64,000 nt of DNA from Sedimentibacter sp. (GCA_018436705.1 JAHDLA010000015.1:1-64000); one strand, 5' to 3'. Shown: positions 19,101 through 28,773, counted from the stretch's first letter. Numbers and translations: made by a program. Notes: generated by a model from the sequence alone, not told the origin.

Positions 19101-19134
19101 AAAAACGTGGTCTAATAATAGATCACGTTTTTTT
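19101..19134. terminator. Bidirectional terminator between convergent genes
   Basis: AAAAACGTG, one mismatch, TCTA, loop ATAA, TAGA, one mismatch, CACGTTTTTTT. The A and T runs on the two sides let it serve both the plus-strand regulator and the minus-strand fusion gene. Confidence 0.85.
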
Positions 19135-19157
19135 AATAATGAAAAAAGTCAAAGAGA

Positions 19158-22001
19158 TTAACTTCTAATTTTAATTCTGCAGTCAACTGCTGTGAATTTG
19201 TTTTTAGTTTTGTCAAAAATTAATGGATTTATATCTAATTCTTCTATTTCTGGATGGTTTACAAGCATTTGATTCAATCTCATCAATATTTCTTTCAGGT
19301 CACTAATATTAACGCCTTTTTCACCTCTGTATCCATACAGCAATTTATTAGATTTTAGAGAGTTAATCATTCTGTTGATGTCTTTAGCGGTAATAGGAAC
19401 GTGACCAAAGGATACATCTTTTAAGATTTCAACTAAAATTCCGCCCAAACCAACAATTATGGAGTGCCCTACTGATTCGTCATATAGTCCTCCTATAATT
19501 AGTTCTAAACCATTGCTCAATTGTTCTTGTACAAACAAACCTTCCAGACCTGTAAACTTAGTTGACCATTCATTGAACAACTCAGATAACTGAGTTTTGT
19601 TTTCAATATTCATTTTAACTCCACCAACATCTGATTTATGAACAATATCTTTGTGGTCAATTTTTGCAACAACGGGATAATTAAGGTTTAAGTTTTCAAT
19701 GTCATATAGGTTTTTAATGTAGCCAGATTTTATCATATTAATTCCGTAATTTTCTAATAAATTTAAACAGTCAGTTACACTAACGTAACCTCCGTTTTTA
19801 TATTTGTCGACGATGTTGTTTGATATACGGACACTTTTGCCTATTATATTGATTTCGATTTTTTCATCTTCAAAATCTATGGGTTGTTTCATGTAATTCA
19901 GTATTCTTGCTAGCTGTTCAGGGTAATCAAATTCTTGTATGCCTTCCTTGGTCATTACTTTTTTTGCTTCTAAGCCAAGTGTTGGCCCTATAAAACATGA
20001 AAGTACAGGGATGTCTGAAGATTTTAAAACAGGCAATAAAGTTCTTGCGATGTTTCCTGTATCGACAGACGCAGGAGGTACACAATTTATTATTAGTCCA
20101 TCATATTGTTGGCTTTTAATCATTGCTTTTGCTGCTTGTAAATAATGTTCTGCAGGAGCAGGAGCAACCACATCTATGGGATTGTTTAAGGAAGCTTCAG
20201 GTAAAAGCATAGGCTTCAGCTCTGCTTTTACAGCATCGTTCAACGGAGGAATTTCAAAGCCGTATTTATTCAATGAATCTGCAAGAAGTATTCCGGGACC
20301 TCCAGCATTTGTCAAAATACCTATTTTATTACCTTTCAAGAAGTTTGTTTTAGATAACGTTGATGTAAGCAAGAAAGCATCTTCTAAAGTTTCAACTCTA
20401 ATAACATTTGTTTTTTTCAAGAATGCATCGGTAACATTATCATTGCCTGAAAGACTTCCGGTATGGGAACTTGCAGCTCTTGCTCCGGCATCGGATGTGC
20501 CAGATTTTAGGACTATGACAGGCTTTGTAATTTTTTTCATTATATTTATAAATCTTGGCGGATTTTTAATTGATTCCAAATAAAGAAGTATTACTTTTGT
20601 GTTATTATCTAGCTGAAGCATTGGCATTAAGTCACAAACATCAACATCTGCTTGGTTCCCTAGCGATGTAATCACGGAAAATCCTATACCTAATTTATTT
20701 GCAAAGTCAATTATACTGGCGCCCATAGATCCGCTTTGAGTTATAAATGCAACGTTGCCTTTTGGAGGCGATACTGATAATATTGTAGAGTTGAGCATTG
20801 TATCATCGGCTGTATTTGCAATTCCCATGCAGTTTGGACCTATCATGCGCATATTATACTTACTTATTATTTCCGTCAAATGTTCTTCTTTTAGTTTTCC
20901 ATCATTTCCTATTTCGCTAAAGCCTGCAGAGATGCAGATAATTGATTTTACGCCTTTTTTACCACATTCTTCTGCAACTTTCAGCACTGAAGGTGAAGGA
21001 ATAGAAATAACGGCCATGTCGACATCGTTTTTAATATCCAAGATAGAAGTAAAGCCTTTGCAGTTTAATACATTTTCACCTTTGTTGTTTACCGCATAAA
21101 GATTACCGTTAAAATCAACATCAACTAAATTTTTTAAAATTGAAAATCCAATCCCAGGCTTATTCGAAGCTCCTATTACTGCAATTGATTTAGGTTTTAA
21201 AAGGGTTTCATTTTTCCTTTTATAAATAGGAACATTTTCATTCCAATTATTTATTCTTAAACCTTGAGGAGCAGGTGTATTCTTATAGTACACTTTGCTG
21301 TCTTTATCAGTTTTAAAATTTCCCAAAGCAATTTCTAGAATTGTTCTTGCTCCGATTATTCTTGATTGATTGTTGGCAAGTTTTAAATAATATGCAAATC
21401 TATCTTTGTTATCTTCGTGCAAATTGTAATCAACAGGTATCTTTTCAGAAATTATTAGAATTGGCCCTGCATCGATGTTTTTGTTAACAATATGTGAAGC
21501 TGAACATATGTAATCCATGTTTGCATCAAAAGCTGCCTGAATTCCATTATGACCGGCTAGTAGTCTTTTTCCATCTTTTATGACAGATAAGTCGCCTGGA
21601 TGCACATTAATTACCAAATAATTCTCAATAATTATATCTGTAATTGCCCAAACATATCCTGATAAAATAATTAAGTCTGCATTGAATTCTTTTATTAAAT
21701 CATATGCATCAGCATCATAATTTGCCCTGACGGTTCTATCTTTAAGAGGTGCACCTGCTTGCTTATAATATTCTCTGATATCTATTGACTTATAGGGTAT
21801 ATTTTCTTTTATTGCTGTTTCAACAGCTTTTGAGTTGGGGTTGTCTGAAAATATTCCCACAACTTCAAAGGGACAACCCTCAAAAGTTTGTTCCATTTCT
21901 TTTTGAAGTTCTAATATTTTCCACAATGTGTTTCCAGAACCTGAACAGTATCCTAAAACTCTCATTTTTCCGTTAATTGGATTGTGTATATGTTTTAACA
22001 C
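19158..22001 (-). CDS. Fusion: 10-formyl-THF-type formyltransferase + ADP-forming acyl-CoA synthetase
   Basis: A 947-residue protein. Residues about 13-235 are a formyltransferase fold. The PurN-type triad is intact: Asn132 and His134 in VINVHPGDLS and Asp177 in NKNIDAGPIL. After a linker (about 235-265) comes a complete NDP-forming acyl-CoA synthetase: CoA-binding Rossmann domain (PKSIAVIGASNKPGIGFSIL), succinyl-CoA-ligase-like domains with phospho-histidine His513 in SSHTGSL, and an ATP-grasp region from about 720 (YPVVAKIDHKDIVHKSDVGG). ADP-forming synthetases make ATP from an acyl-CoA. It starts at GTG 22001, with GGAGG eight bases upstream; ATG 21965 is possible. It lies 15 bases after the aminotransferase gene. 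The true substrate is unknown; formyl-CoA chemistry as in HypX is one reading. Confidence 0.9.
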   Translation of the reverse strand: MLKHIHNPINGKMRVLGYCSGSGNTLWKILELQKEMEQTFEGCPFEVVGIFSDNPNSKAVETAIKENIPYKSIDIREYYKQAGAPLKDRTVRANYDADAYDLIKEFNADLIILSGYVWAITDIIIENYLVINVHPGDLSVIKDGKRLLAGHNGIQAAFDANMDYICSASHIVNKNIDAGPILIISEKIPVDYNLHEDNKDRFAYYLKLANNQSRIIGARTILEIALGNFKTDKDSKVYYKNTPAPQGLRINNWNENVPIYKRKNETLLKPKSIAVIGASNKPGIGFSILKNLVDVDFNGNLYAVNNKGENVLNCKGFTSILDIKNDVDMAVISIPSPSVLKVAEECGKKGVKSIICISAGFSEIGNDGKLKEEHLTEIISKYNMRMIGPNCMGIANTADDTMLNSTILSVSPPKGNVAFITQSGSMGASIIDFANKLGIGFSVITSLGNQADVDVCDLMPMLQLDNNTKVILLYLESIKNPPRFINIMKKITKPVIVLKSGTSDAGARAASSHTGSLSGNDNVTDAFLKKTNVIRVETLEDAFLLTSTLSKTNFLKGNKIGILTNAGGPGILLADSLNKYGFEIPPLNDAVKAELKPMLLPEASLNNPIDVVAPAPAEHYLQAAKAMIKSQQYDGLIINCVPPASVDTGNIARTLLPVLKSSDIPVLSCFIGPTLGLEAKKVMTKEGIQEFDYPEQLARILNYMKQPIDFEDEKIEINIIGKSVRISNNIVDKYKNGGYVSVTDCLNLLENYGINMIKSGYIKNLYDIENLNLNYPVVAKIDHKDIVHKSDVGGVKMNIENKTQLSELFNEWSTKFTGLEGLFVQEQLSNGLELIIGGLYDESVGHSIIVGLGGILVEILKDVSFGHVPITAKDINRMINSLKSNKLLYGYRGEKGVNISDLKEILMRLNQMLVNHPEIEELDINPLIFDKTKNKFTAVDCRIKIRS

Positions 22002-22016
22002 TTAAATAACCTCCAT

Positions 22017-23210
22017 CTATTTATCTAAAAATTCATTTATAACTTCAGCAATTATCTTTATTCCATTTACGATGCTTTCATCGGATGGAGTCGAATAATT
22101 TAATCTGAAGCAATGGCATGGCTCGTCGTAATCAGGAAGAAAATCATGCCCGGGGACAAATGCAACTTTTTTCTCCAGTGCTCTTTTTGTAAACTCATTA
22201 ATATCTATTTCATCAGGCATTGTACACCAAAGGAAAAGCCCTCCATCAGGTCTTGTAAACTGAACTCTTTTATCGAAGTTTTTTTCAATGGTCTTTATCA
22301 TTAAATTTGATTTTCTTCTATATAAGTTTCTTATTTCTTCAATATGAGCATCATAATTGTATTTTTCAAGGTATTTATCTGTAAGTATCTGAAAATATAT
22401 GTTTGTATGTACGTCCGAAACTTGCTTGGCAAGAACTATTTTTTGTAAAATTTTACTTGGGCCGTTTACAAATCCAAGTCTCATTCCAGCTGACAATGTT
22501 TTGGAAAATGAGCCGCAGTAAATGACTATTCCTTCAGTGTCCATGCTTTTTATAGGGGCTATATCCTCGCCGTTAAATCTTAATTCACCATAAGGATTAT
22601 CTTCTAATATAAGAATATTGTATTTTGATGCTAACTCATATACCTCTTTCCTTCTTCTTAGACTCATTGTTTTTCCTGTTGGGTTTTGAAAAGTTGGTAT
22701 GAGATAAATCATTTTTGCGTTTTTGTTATTCTTGATTGCCTTTTCTAAATTGTCAACTCTGATTCCTTCATCATCCATTTCGATTCCCACAAGATTTGCG
22801 CCGTGTGATCTAAAAGCATTCATTCCACCGACAAATGTAGGATTTTCGCATATTATTGTATCTCCTTCATTGCATAAAACCTTTGCTATAAATTCTATAC
22901 CTTGTTGTCCGCCTGATACTACTAATGTTGAATCGTTTTCATTTCCTACTTTGAATTTTTCTTTTAGCCTTTTTGAAATTTTGTCGAGAAGGGGAGGGTA
23001 TCCTTCTGTAACATTATACTGTAACGCTTGTACCGGGTTTTTTTCATAAATTTCTTTAGACAGTTCAGAAAACTCTTGTATCGGAAAAGATTCTGAGGCC
23101 GGGCTTCCTGCTGCAAAAGAAATAACTTCAGGGTTTTGTGTGATTTTTAAAATTTCTCTAATTGAGGAAGATCTTATTGTAGACATTCTTTCTGAAAATT
23201 GATAGTTCAT
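22017..23210 (-). CDS. PLP-dependent aminotransferase (LysN/2-aminoadipate type, fold I)
   Basis: Cytosolic enzyme of 397 residues that should convert an amino acid and a 2-oxo acid. The N-terminus MNYQFSERMSTIRSSSIREIL and ISFAAGSPASESFP match the MocR-like/LysN group, whose members act on 2-aminoadipate, aromatic and branched amino acids. The PLP-lysine is in YCGSFSKTLSAGMRLGF, and NPYGELRF and FLWCTMPD are typical later blocks. There is no HTH domain, so it is an enzyme and not a MocR regulator. It is first in the operon with the formyltransferase-ACD fusion and divergent from the DRE-TIM gene. ATG follows AAAGGAGTGC. The specific substrate cannot be assigned. Confidence 0.9.
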   Translation of the reverse strand: MNYQFSERMSTIRSSSIREILKITQNPEVISFAAGSPASESFPIQEFSELSKEIYEKNPVQALQYNVTEGYPPLLDKISKRLKEKFKVGNENDSTLVVSGGQQGIEFIAKVLCNEGDTIICENPTFVGGMNAFRSHGANLVGIEMDDEGIRVDNLEKAIKNNKNAKMIYLIPTFQNPTGKTMSLRRRKEVYELASKYNILILEDNPYGELRFNGEDIAPIKSMDTEGIVIYCGSFSKTLSAGMRLGFVNGPSKILQKIVLAKQVSDVHTNIYFQILTDKYLEKYNYDAHIEEIRNLYRRKSNLMIKTIEKNFDKRVQFTRPDGGLFLWCTMPDEIDINEFTKRALEKKVAFVPGHDFLPDYDEPCHCFRLNYSTPSDESIVNGIKIIAEVINEFLDK

Positions 23211-23257
23211 ATAGCACTCCTTTTACTATTATTAAAGTCAAATTATTTGTTTTGTGT

Positions 23258-23286
23258 ATTATATTATACAATTAAAACTATGTCAA
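23258..23286 (-). promoter_or_regulatory. Sigma-A promoter of the aminotransferase-fusion operon
   Basis: On the minus strand TTGACA (complement of 23281-23286), a 17-base spacer and TATAAT (complement of 23258-23263). The match is perfect. The start site should be near 23251, about 40 bases before the ATG. Confidence 0.85.
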
Positions 23287-23442
23287 TAGAATAATAAAGT
23301 TATGAAATATAAAAATATAAAAAACATAAAAAATAAATGCCGAATAAAAATTATTAACTAAAACAAAACGTTTATTTGAAGCTATATGTAAGTAATTAGC
23401 AATTAAATGCGTAAAAATAAAATTCAATAGCTTATAAAATGA

Positions 23443-23471
23443 TTGACAATGTTAGTAAGGTGATATATACT
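23443..23471 (+). promoter_or_regulatory. Sigma-A promoter of the DRE-TIM/NSS/fhs operon
   Basis: TTGACA at 23443-23448, a 17-base spacer, TATACT at 23466-23471. It is divergent from the promoter at 23258-23286, with about 157 bases between the two -35 boxes. The 346-base gap holds these two promoters; I saw no clear common operator. The transcript leader would be about 80 bases. Confidence 0.8.
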
Positions 23472-23556
23472 ATGTGCTATAAAAATATTGTTGATATAAT
23501 TTCAAAACATTATAAACAAAATTACAACAATAACAAAAACAGAAGGAGGATTTGAA

Positions 23557-24771
23557 ATGGGTTATAAAGAAGAAGGTAAATGGTGGGTGAGCCAATCGAA
23601 CTATGTAGATGAAGTAGTATCTAAATTTAACTTTGCACCTAATATTGAAATTTTAGATACTACATTAAGAGATGGCGAACAGCAACCTAATATCATTTTG
23701 AAGAAAAATGATAAAATTGCTATAGCAAAAAAACTGGATGAGGCCGGAGTTCATAGGATTGAGGCAGGGACCCCTGCAGCATCAAAAGAAGATGCGGAGG
23801 CAATAAAAGAAATTTGCCAGTTGGGATTAAAGGCTAAAGTGTTCGCGTTTGTAAGAAATGTTAAGTCAGATATTCAATTAGCAAAAGACTGTGGGGTGTA
23901 TGGTGTGCTGGCAGAGGTGCCTGGAAGCAATCATTTACTTAAGCACGGGATGAAATGGACGGCTGAAAAGGCAATTAAAGCTGCATGTGAGTCAACAAGG
24001 TTCGCGCATGAACTGGGTTTGTATGTTACGTTTTTTCCAGCTGATGGTTCTCGTGCAGATTTAGATTTCCTTTTAAGTACATTACAGGCTATAATTGAAG
24101 GAGGAGGGCATGTTGATTCAATAGCTCTTGTTGATACATTCGGTGCATTTTCTCCTGAGGGGGCAGCTTATACAGTAAAAACACTTATTGATAAATTTGG
24201 TCTTCCGGTTGAAGCTCATTTTCATGAAGATTTTGGGCTGAGTGTTTCTACAACTATAGCAGCTCTTACTGCTGGTGCAAGCGTTGCCCACGTAACTGTA
24301 AATGGCATTGGAGAAAGAGCAGGCAGTTGTCCGTTAGAACCGTTAGCATTATCTTTAAATTGCTTGTATGGTGTTGATACCGGTATAAAAACTGAAAAAT
24401 TAATGGAACTTTCCAAATTAGTTGAAGAAAGAACAAAATTTCCTGTGCCTCCAACTAAGGCAGTTGTCGGAAAAGAAATTTTTGGATGGGAAACGGGAAT
24501 GCCCTCAAATATGTGGATGAATTCTAAGGATGTAGATCCTTTAATTATGCTTCCTTATAGATGGGAGTTAACAGGAAACACTGAACCTTACATATTTCTT
24601 GGTAAAAAAAGCGGAAGTGCAAACATCCTTATGTGGCTTAAAAAATACAATCTTGAATTAGATGAAGACAAACGAGGGAAATTATTGGACATGGTAAAAG
24701 AATTTTCAATTGAAAAAGGAAGAGTGCTTACTGGTGATGAGTTTAAGGAATTAGTTAACAACTGCAAATAA
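23557..24771 (+). CDS. DRE-TIM metallolyase, homocitrate/citramalate-synthase-like
   Basis: Protein of 404 residues with the HMG-CoA lyase/isopropylmalate synthase barrel. It has the DTTLRDGEQQ signature at 34-43 (catalytic Arg38, metal Asp39) and the second metal site HFHED at 221-225, where most relatives have H-x-H-N-D. The glycine-rich NGIGERAGSCPLE is also slightly off the usual NGIGERAGN. Family members join an acyl-CoA to a 2-oxo acid, or run the reverse cleavage. These changes suggest a divergent subgroup; the substrate is unknown. There is no C-terminal allosteric LeuA domain. ATG follows AGAAGGAGGATTTGAA. First gene of a likely operon with the NSS transporter, fhs and a formate channel. 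Confidence 0.87.
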   Translation: MGYKEEGKWWVSQSNYVDEVVSKFNFAPNIEILDTTLRDGEQQPNIILKKNDKIAIAKKLDEAGVHRIEAGTPAASKEDAEAIKEICQLGLKAKVFAFVRNVKSDIQLAKDCGVYGVLAEVPGSNHLLKHGMKWTAEKAIKAACESTRFAHELGLYVTFFPADGSRADLDFLLSTLQAIIEGGGHVDSIALVDTFGAFSPEGAAYTVKTLIDKFGLPVEAHFHEDFGLSVSTTIAALTAGASVAHVTVNGIGERAGSCPLEPLALSLNCLYGVDTGIKTEKLMELSKLVEERTKFPVPPTKAVVGKEIFGWETGMPSNMWMNSKDVDPLIMLPYRWELTGNTEPYIFLGKKSGSANILMWLKKYNLELDEDKRGKLLDMVKEFSIEKGRVLTGDEFKELVNNCK

Positions 24772-24798
24772 AATTAGCAAGAAAAAAAGGTTCTCGTA

Positions 24799-24838
24799 AT
24801 AATATTGGACAAGTAAAATATTATTTGTCCAATATTAT
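24799..24838 (+). repeat. 14-bp perfect inverted repeat between the DRE-TIM gene and the NSS transporter
   Basis: Arms at 24799-24812 and 24825-24838 (ATAATATTGGACAA and its complement) with a 12-base loop. No T run follows, so it is not a standard terminator. It may be an operator or an mRNA-processing hairpin that sets different levels for the flanking genes. Confidence 0.75.
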
Positions 24839-24874
24839 AGCTTACATTATAAAAAATATTATATGGAGGAATGT

Positions 24875-26251
24875 ATGTCAACAAAAAATGATGTTGAAGT
24901 TAAAATTCAGCCCGAACAAAAACGTGAGCAGTGGGGTAGTCAATTAGGATTTATACTTGCTTCGGCAGGTTCAGCAGTAGGCTTAGGAAATGTGTGGAAA
25001 TTTCCTTATATGACAGGAACCAATGGAGGAGCTGCATTTGTAGCTGTCTATCTAATAATCATTTTGTTAATTGGAGCATCAATGCTATTAGTTGATTTCG
25101 TTGTTGGAAGATATGGTAAGTCTAATGCAGTAGATGCATATAAAAAGATTAGTTCCAAATTTGCTTGGATGGGGTATCTTGGTATTTTTTGTGCGATTTT
25201 AGTATTATCATATTATGCGGTTATTGGTGGGTGGATTATACATTATATGCTTAACTCATTTACTACATTAACTACAATTGCACCGGAACAGGTGGGAGAT
25301 TTCTTTGGAAGTTTTATAGGGAATCCAATACTACCGTTAATTCCTCAGTTCTTTTTCATGTTTTTCACTGTCTACATTGTTATGAAAGGAATAAAAAACG
25401 GTATTGAAAAATGGAATAAAATATTAATGCCTGCGCTTCTTGTTATGCTTGTTGTTTTAGCTTTTAGAAGTTTAACTCTTGACGGTGCAATGGCAGGGGT
25501 AGAATTTTATTTAAAACCTGATTTTTCAAAAGTTACAATGGCACTAATTGTTGCAGCGTGCGGGCAGGTGTTCTTTTCTTTAAATGTTGGAACAACAGGA
25601 ATGGTTGTATATGGAAGTTATCTTAGTGAAAAAACAAATATTCCTAAAAGTACGGTATCTATAATATTGACAGATACAGCAGTTGCATTGTTAGCTGGCT
25701 TAATAGTAATACCTGCAGCTTTTGCATTTGGTGTTGAACCTGGTTCAGGCCCTAGCTTAGTTTTTATAACCGTTCCTGGTTTGTTTAGCCAAATACCTTT
25801 TGGTGGATTCTTTAGCTTTATATTTTTTACATTATTGTTATTTGCATCAATAACTTCATCAGTTTCCATACTTGAAATAGTGGTTCCGTTTATGATAGAA
25901 AAATTTAATTTCGAAAGAAAAAAATCATGTATTGGAACAGGTATTGCATGTTTTGTTTTAGGAATTCCTGTAAGCTTAGGCTTTGGGATATGGAGCAATA
26001 TTACTATCTTTGGAAAAACGTTTTTTGATCTGTTCGACTATTTTGCAAGTAATATAAGCTACCCTATAATTGGTTTGTTCAGCGCAATAATGGTAGGATG
26101 GGTTTGGGGCAAAAAAAATGCCATGGAGCAAGTATCAAGCAATGGATTGTATACATCAAAAATAAATGGGATATGGTTTTTTGCAGTAAAATATATATGC
26201 CCAATAGCTTTGATTATTATATGTCTTTCAAGCCTTGGAATAATTAAGTAA
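24875..26251 (+). CDS. Neurotransmitter:sodium symporter (NSS/SNF) family amino-acid transporter
   Basis: Na+-coupled amino-acid importer of 458 residues with about 11-12 membrane helices. The NSS signature is clear at the N-terminus: WGSQLGFILASAGSAVGLGN, then WKFPYMTGTNGGAAFV, which forms the unwound helix 1 that binds Na+ and substrate. FFSLNVGTTGMVVYGSYL corresponds to helix 6. Bacterial members carry hydrophobic or aromatic amino acids and others; specificity cannot be read here. ATG 24875 is preferred over in-frame ATG 24863 because GGAGG falls five bases before it. It probably supplies the amino acid degraded by the surrounding enzymes. Confidence 0.93.
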   Translation: MSTKNDVEVKIQPEQKREQWGSQLGFILASAGSAVGLGNVWKFPYMTGTNGGAAFVAVYLIIILLIGASMLLVDFVVGRYGKSNAVDAYKKISSKFAWMGYLGIFCAILVLSYYAVIGGWIIHYMLNSFTTLTTIAPEQVGDFFGSFIGNPILPLIPQFFFMFFTVYIVMKGIKNGIEKWNKILMPALLVMLVVLAFRSLTLDGAMAGVEFYLKPDFSKVTMALIVAACGQVFFSLNVGTTGMVVYGSYLSEKTNIPKSTVSIILTDTAVALLAGLIVIPAAFAFGVEPGSGPSLVFITVPGLFSQIPFGGFFSFIFFTLLLFASITSSVSILEIVVPFMIEKFNFERKKSCIGTGIACFVLGIPVSLGFGIWSNITIFGKTFFDLFDYFASNISYPIIGLFSAIMVGWVWGKKNAMEQVSSNGLYTSKINGIWFFAVKYICPIALIIICLSSLGIIK

Positions 26252-26275
26252 TTTTAATATAAAAGTGAGGATTTT

Positions 26276-27961
26276 ATGACAAAAAAGTTTTTAAGTGATA
26301 TAGAAATAGCTCAGCAGGCTGAGCCAATTGTAATTAACAAGATAGCAGATAAAATTGAAATACCTGATCAGTATGTAGAAAATTACGGAAAATATAAGGC
26401 TAAGATTGATTACAAGTATTTGCAGAATGAACTAAGCAAAAAAGAAAACGCCAAACTTGTATTAGTTACGGCAATAAACCCTACACCTGCTGGAGAAGGA
26501 AAGACAACAACTACCATAGGACTTGGAGATGCTCTTTCAAGACTTGGTAAGAAAACGATTATTGCGTTACGAGAACCTTCTCTCGGACCAGTATTTGGAG
26601 TAAAAGGAGGAGCAGCCGGAGGAGGATATTCACAAGTAATTCCTATGGAAGATATTAATCTTCATTTTACAGGAGATTTTCACGCAATAGGGGCTGCTAA
26701 TAATCTTCTGGCTGCCATGATTGACAATCACATTCACCAAGGCAATAATCTTAATATTGATACAAGGCGCATAGTGTGGAGAAGAGCTGTGGATATGAAT
26801 GACAGGCAGCTGAGAAGTATAGTATGCGGATTGGGAGGAAAGGCAAACGGAGTAGCAAGAGAAGATGGTTTTGACATTACTGTGGCATCTGAAGTTATGG
26901 CGGTATTCTGTCTTTCAAACAATGTTACTGAACTGAAAGAAAATCTTTCAAAGATAATAGTAGCATATACAAGAGATGGTCAGCCAGTAACAGCAGGACA
27001 GCTCAAGGCGCATGGAGCAATGGCTGCGCTTTTGAAAGATGCATTGAAACCAAATCTTGTTCAAACATTAGAAGGAACTCCGGCATTTATACACGGCGGG
27101 CCTTTTGCAAACATAGCTCACGGATGTAACTCTGTCATTGCTACAAAAATGGCTGGTAAAATTGCAGACTATGTTGTAACAGAAGCTGGTTTTGGTGCAG
27201 ATCTTGGAGCAGAGAAGTTTATAGACATAAAATGCCGTAAGACGGGATTAAAACCAAGTGCTGTTGTAATAGTTGCAACGGTTAAAGCTTTGAAATATAA
27301 CGGAGGAATTGCAAAGGATAACTTGGGAACTGAAAATCTTGCGGCTCTTGAAAAAGGAATTCCTAATTTACTTAAGCATGTTGAAAATATTACTAAAGTA
27401 TTTAAGCTACCAGCTGTTGTTGCCATAAACAGATTTCCTACAGATACGGTATCTGAACTAGATCTTATAAAGGAAAAATGCAAAGCCCTTGAAGTTAATG
27501 TAGCTCTCTCTGAAGTGTGGGGCAAGGGAAGCGAAGGCGGAGTAGAGCTAGCTCAAGAAGTTCTTAGACTTTCACAAAAAGAAAGTGCAATGGAATTTGC
27601 ATATGAACTTGATCAGCCGATAAAGGAAAAAATAACAGCAATATCTAAAAAGCTTTATGGGGCGGATACAGTTGAATTTTCTGCGAAGGCAAGCAAGGAA
27701 ATTGCAAATTTTGAAAAACTTGGATTTGGAAACTTGCCAATATGTATGGCTAAAAATCAGTATTCGCTGACAGATGACCCAAAGATTCTTGGCAGACCTA
27801 CAGGTTTCAAAATTACTATTCGAGATGTTACTATTTCTTCAGGTGCGGGTTTTTTGGTGGCACTTACTGGAGATATTATGAAAATGCCTGGACTTCCAAA
27901 GGTACCATCTGCAGAAAATATTGATGTTGATGTTGACGGGAAAATAAAAGGATTATTCTAA
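26276..27961 (+). CDS. fhs: Formate-tetrahydrofolate ligase
   Basis: Formate + THF + ATP to 10-formyl-THF, reversible, so in amino-acid fermenters it can make ATP while releasing formate. The 561-residue protein is full length and has the P-loop [16 protein letters not shown] near residue 66, [33 protein letters not shown] and the C-terminal [16 protein letters not shown], all diagnostic. ATG is 24 bases after the NSS transporter. The formate channel is the next gene. Its position beside a formyltransferase-fused synthetase points to one-carbon flow through 10-formyl-THF in this block. Confidence 0.97.
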   Translation: MTKKFLSDIEIAQQAEPIVINKIADKIEIPDQYVENYGKYKAKIDYKYLQNELSKKENAKLVLVTAINPTPAGEGKTTTTIGLGDALSRLGKKTIIALREPSLGPVFGVKGGAAGGGYSQVIPMEDINLHFTGDFHAIGAANNLLAAMIDNHIHQGNNLNIDTRRIVWRRAVDMNDRQLRSIVCGLGGKANGVAREDGFDITVASEVMAVFCLSNNVTELKENLSKIIVAYTRDGQPVTAGQLKAHGAMAALLKDALKPNLVQTLEGTPAFIHGGPFANIAHGCNSVIATKMAGKIADYVVTEAGFGADLGAEKFIDIKCRKTGLKPSAVVIVATVKALKYNGGIAKDNLGTENLAALEKGIPNLLKHVENITKVFKLPAVVAINRFPTDTVSELDLIKEKCKALEVNVALSEVWGKGSEGGVELAQEVLRLSQKESAMEFAYELDQPIKEKITAISKKLYGADTVEFSAKASKEIANFEKLGFGNLPICMAKNQYSLTDDPKILGRPTGFKITIRDVTISSGAGFLVALTGDIMKMPGLPKVPSAENIDVDVDGKIKGLF

Positions 27962-27965
27962 TTTA

Positions 27966-27990
27966 AAAAGGCTGGAAACAGCCTTTTGCT
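27966..27990 (+). terminator. Hairpin between fhs and the formate channel
   Basis: AAAAGGCTG, loop GAAA, CAGCCTTTT, then G. The T run is short, so termination is probably partial and the channel gene may be expressed by read-through. Confidence 0.6.
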
Positions 27991-28016
27991 TATACAATAT
28001 AAAAGGAGATGTTAAC

Positions 28017-28760
28017 TTGAGTAATGTTTGTTTAACACCTAAAGAAACCTCTGAAGCACTTATAGAATCAGCACAGAAAAAAGTTGCAATGACAGTAAAA
28101 AAACGATATATAATGAGTATAATGGCTGGATTGTACATCTCTCTTGGTGCTCAGGGGTTTATGGTTACATATGACAATTTATTTATAAGAGCAGCTGTTT
28201 TCCCGGTTGGGTTGATGCTGATTGTGCTTGTGGGAGGAGAGTTGTTTACAGGAAATTGCCTTATGACATTTGCACTTCTACAGAAAAAAATAACCTTTAA
28301 GGACTATATGTCAAGCTTGCTGCAGGTATTAATAGGAAATCTTATTGGAGCACTAGTGGCAGTTGGGTTTTTGTATTTTGGGGGGATTTACAACAATCCA
28401 GCTATGGCGGAAACTGTTGTAAACATAGCAAATTCAAAACTGTCGCTATCATTTACAGAGGCACTTTTTAAAGGAATACTTTGCAATGTATTGGTGTCTC
28501 TTGGAGTTTGGTTTGCAACAACGTCTAAGGATACAACAGGAAAGATACTGGGGTGTTGGTTTCCTATAATGCTTTTTGTGCTTTGTGGCTATGAGCATGT
28601 TGTGGCGAACATGTTTTATCTTCCCATGGCAATGATTGTTGACAGTGCAATAACTATATCAGAAGTAGTATTAGATAATTTTATACCGGTGGCTATAGGG
28701 AATTTCATAGGAGGAGGAATACTAGTTCCAATTATGTACTACAGAGTTTATTATAAATAA
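28017..28760 (+). CDS. Formate/nitrite transporter (FNT) family channel
   Basis: Pentameric membrane channel subunit of 247 residues with six membrane helices. FNT features are GGELFTGNCLM and GYEHVVANMFYLP, the latter holding the conserved pore histidine. In this context formate is the likely substrate. The start is TTG at 28017, supported by AAAAGGAGATG upstream; no in-frame ATG lies near. It follows fhs by 55 bases across a hairpin. Its pairing with fhs indicates export (or re-import) of formate made from 10-formyl-THF. Confidence 0.93.
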   Translation: MSNVCLTPKETSEALIESAQKKVAMTVKKRYIMSIMAGLYISLGAQGFMVTYDNLFIRAAVFPVGLMLIVLVGGELFTGNCLMTFALLQKKITFKDYMSSLLQVLIGNLIGALVAVGFLYFGGIYNNPAMAETVVNIANSKLSLSFTEALFKGILCNVLVSLGVWFATTSKDTTGKILGCWFPIMLFVLCGYEHVVANMFYLPMAMIVDSAITISEVVLDNFIPVAIGNFIGGGILVPIMYYRVYYK

Positions 28761-28773
28761 TTTTATGCGGAAC

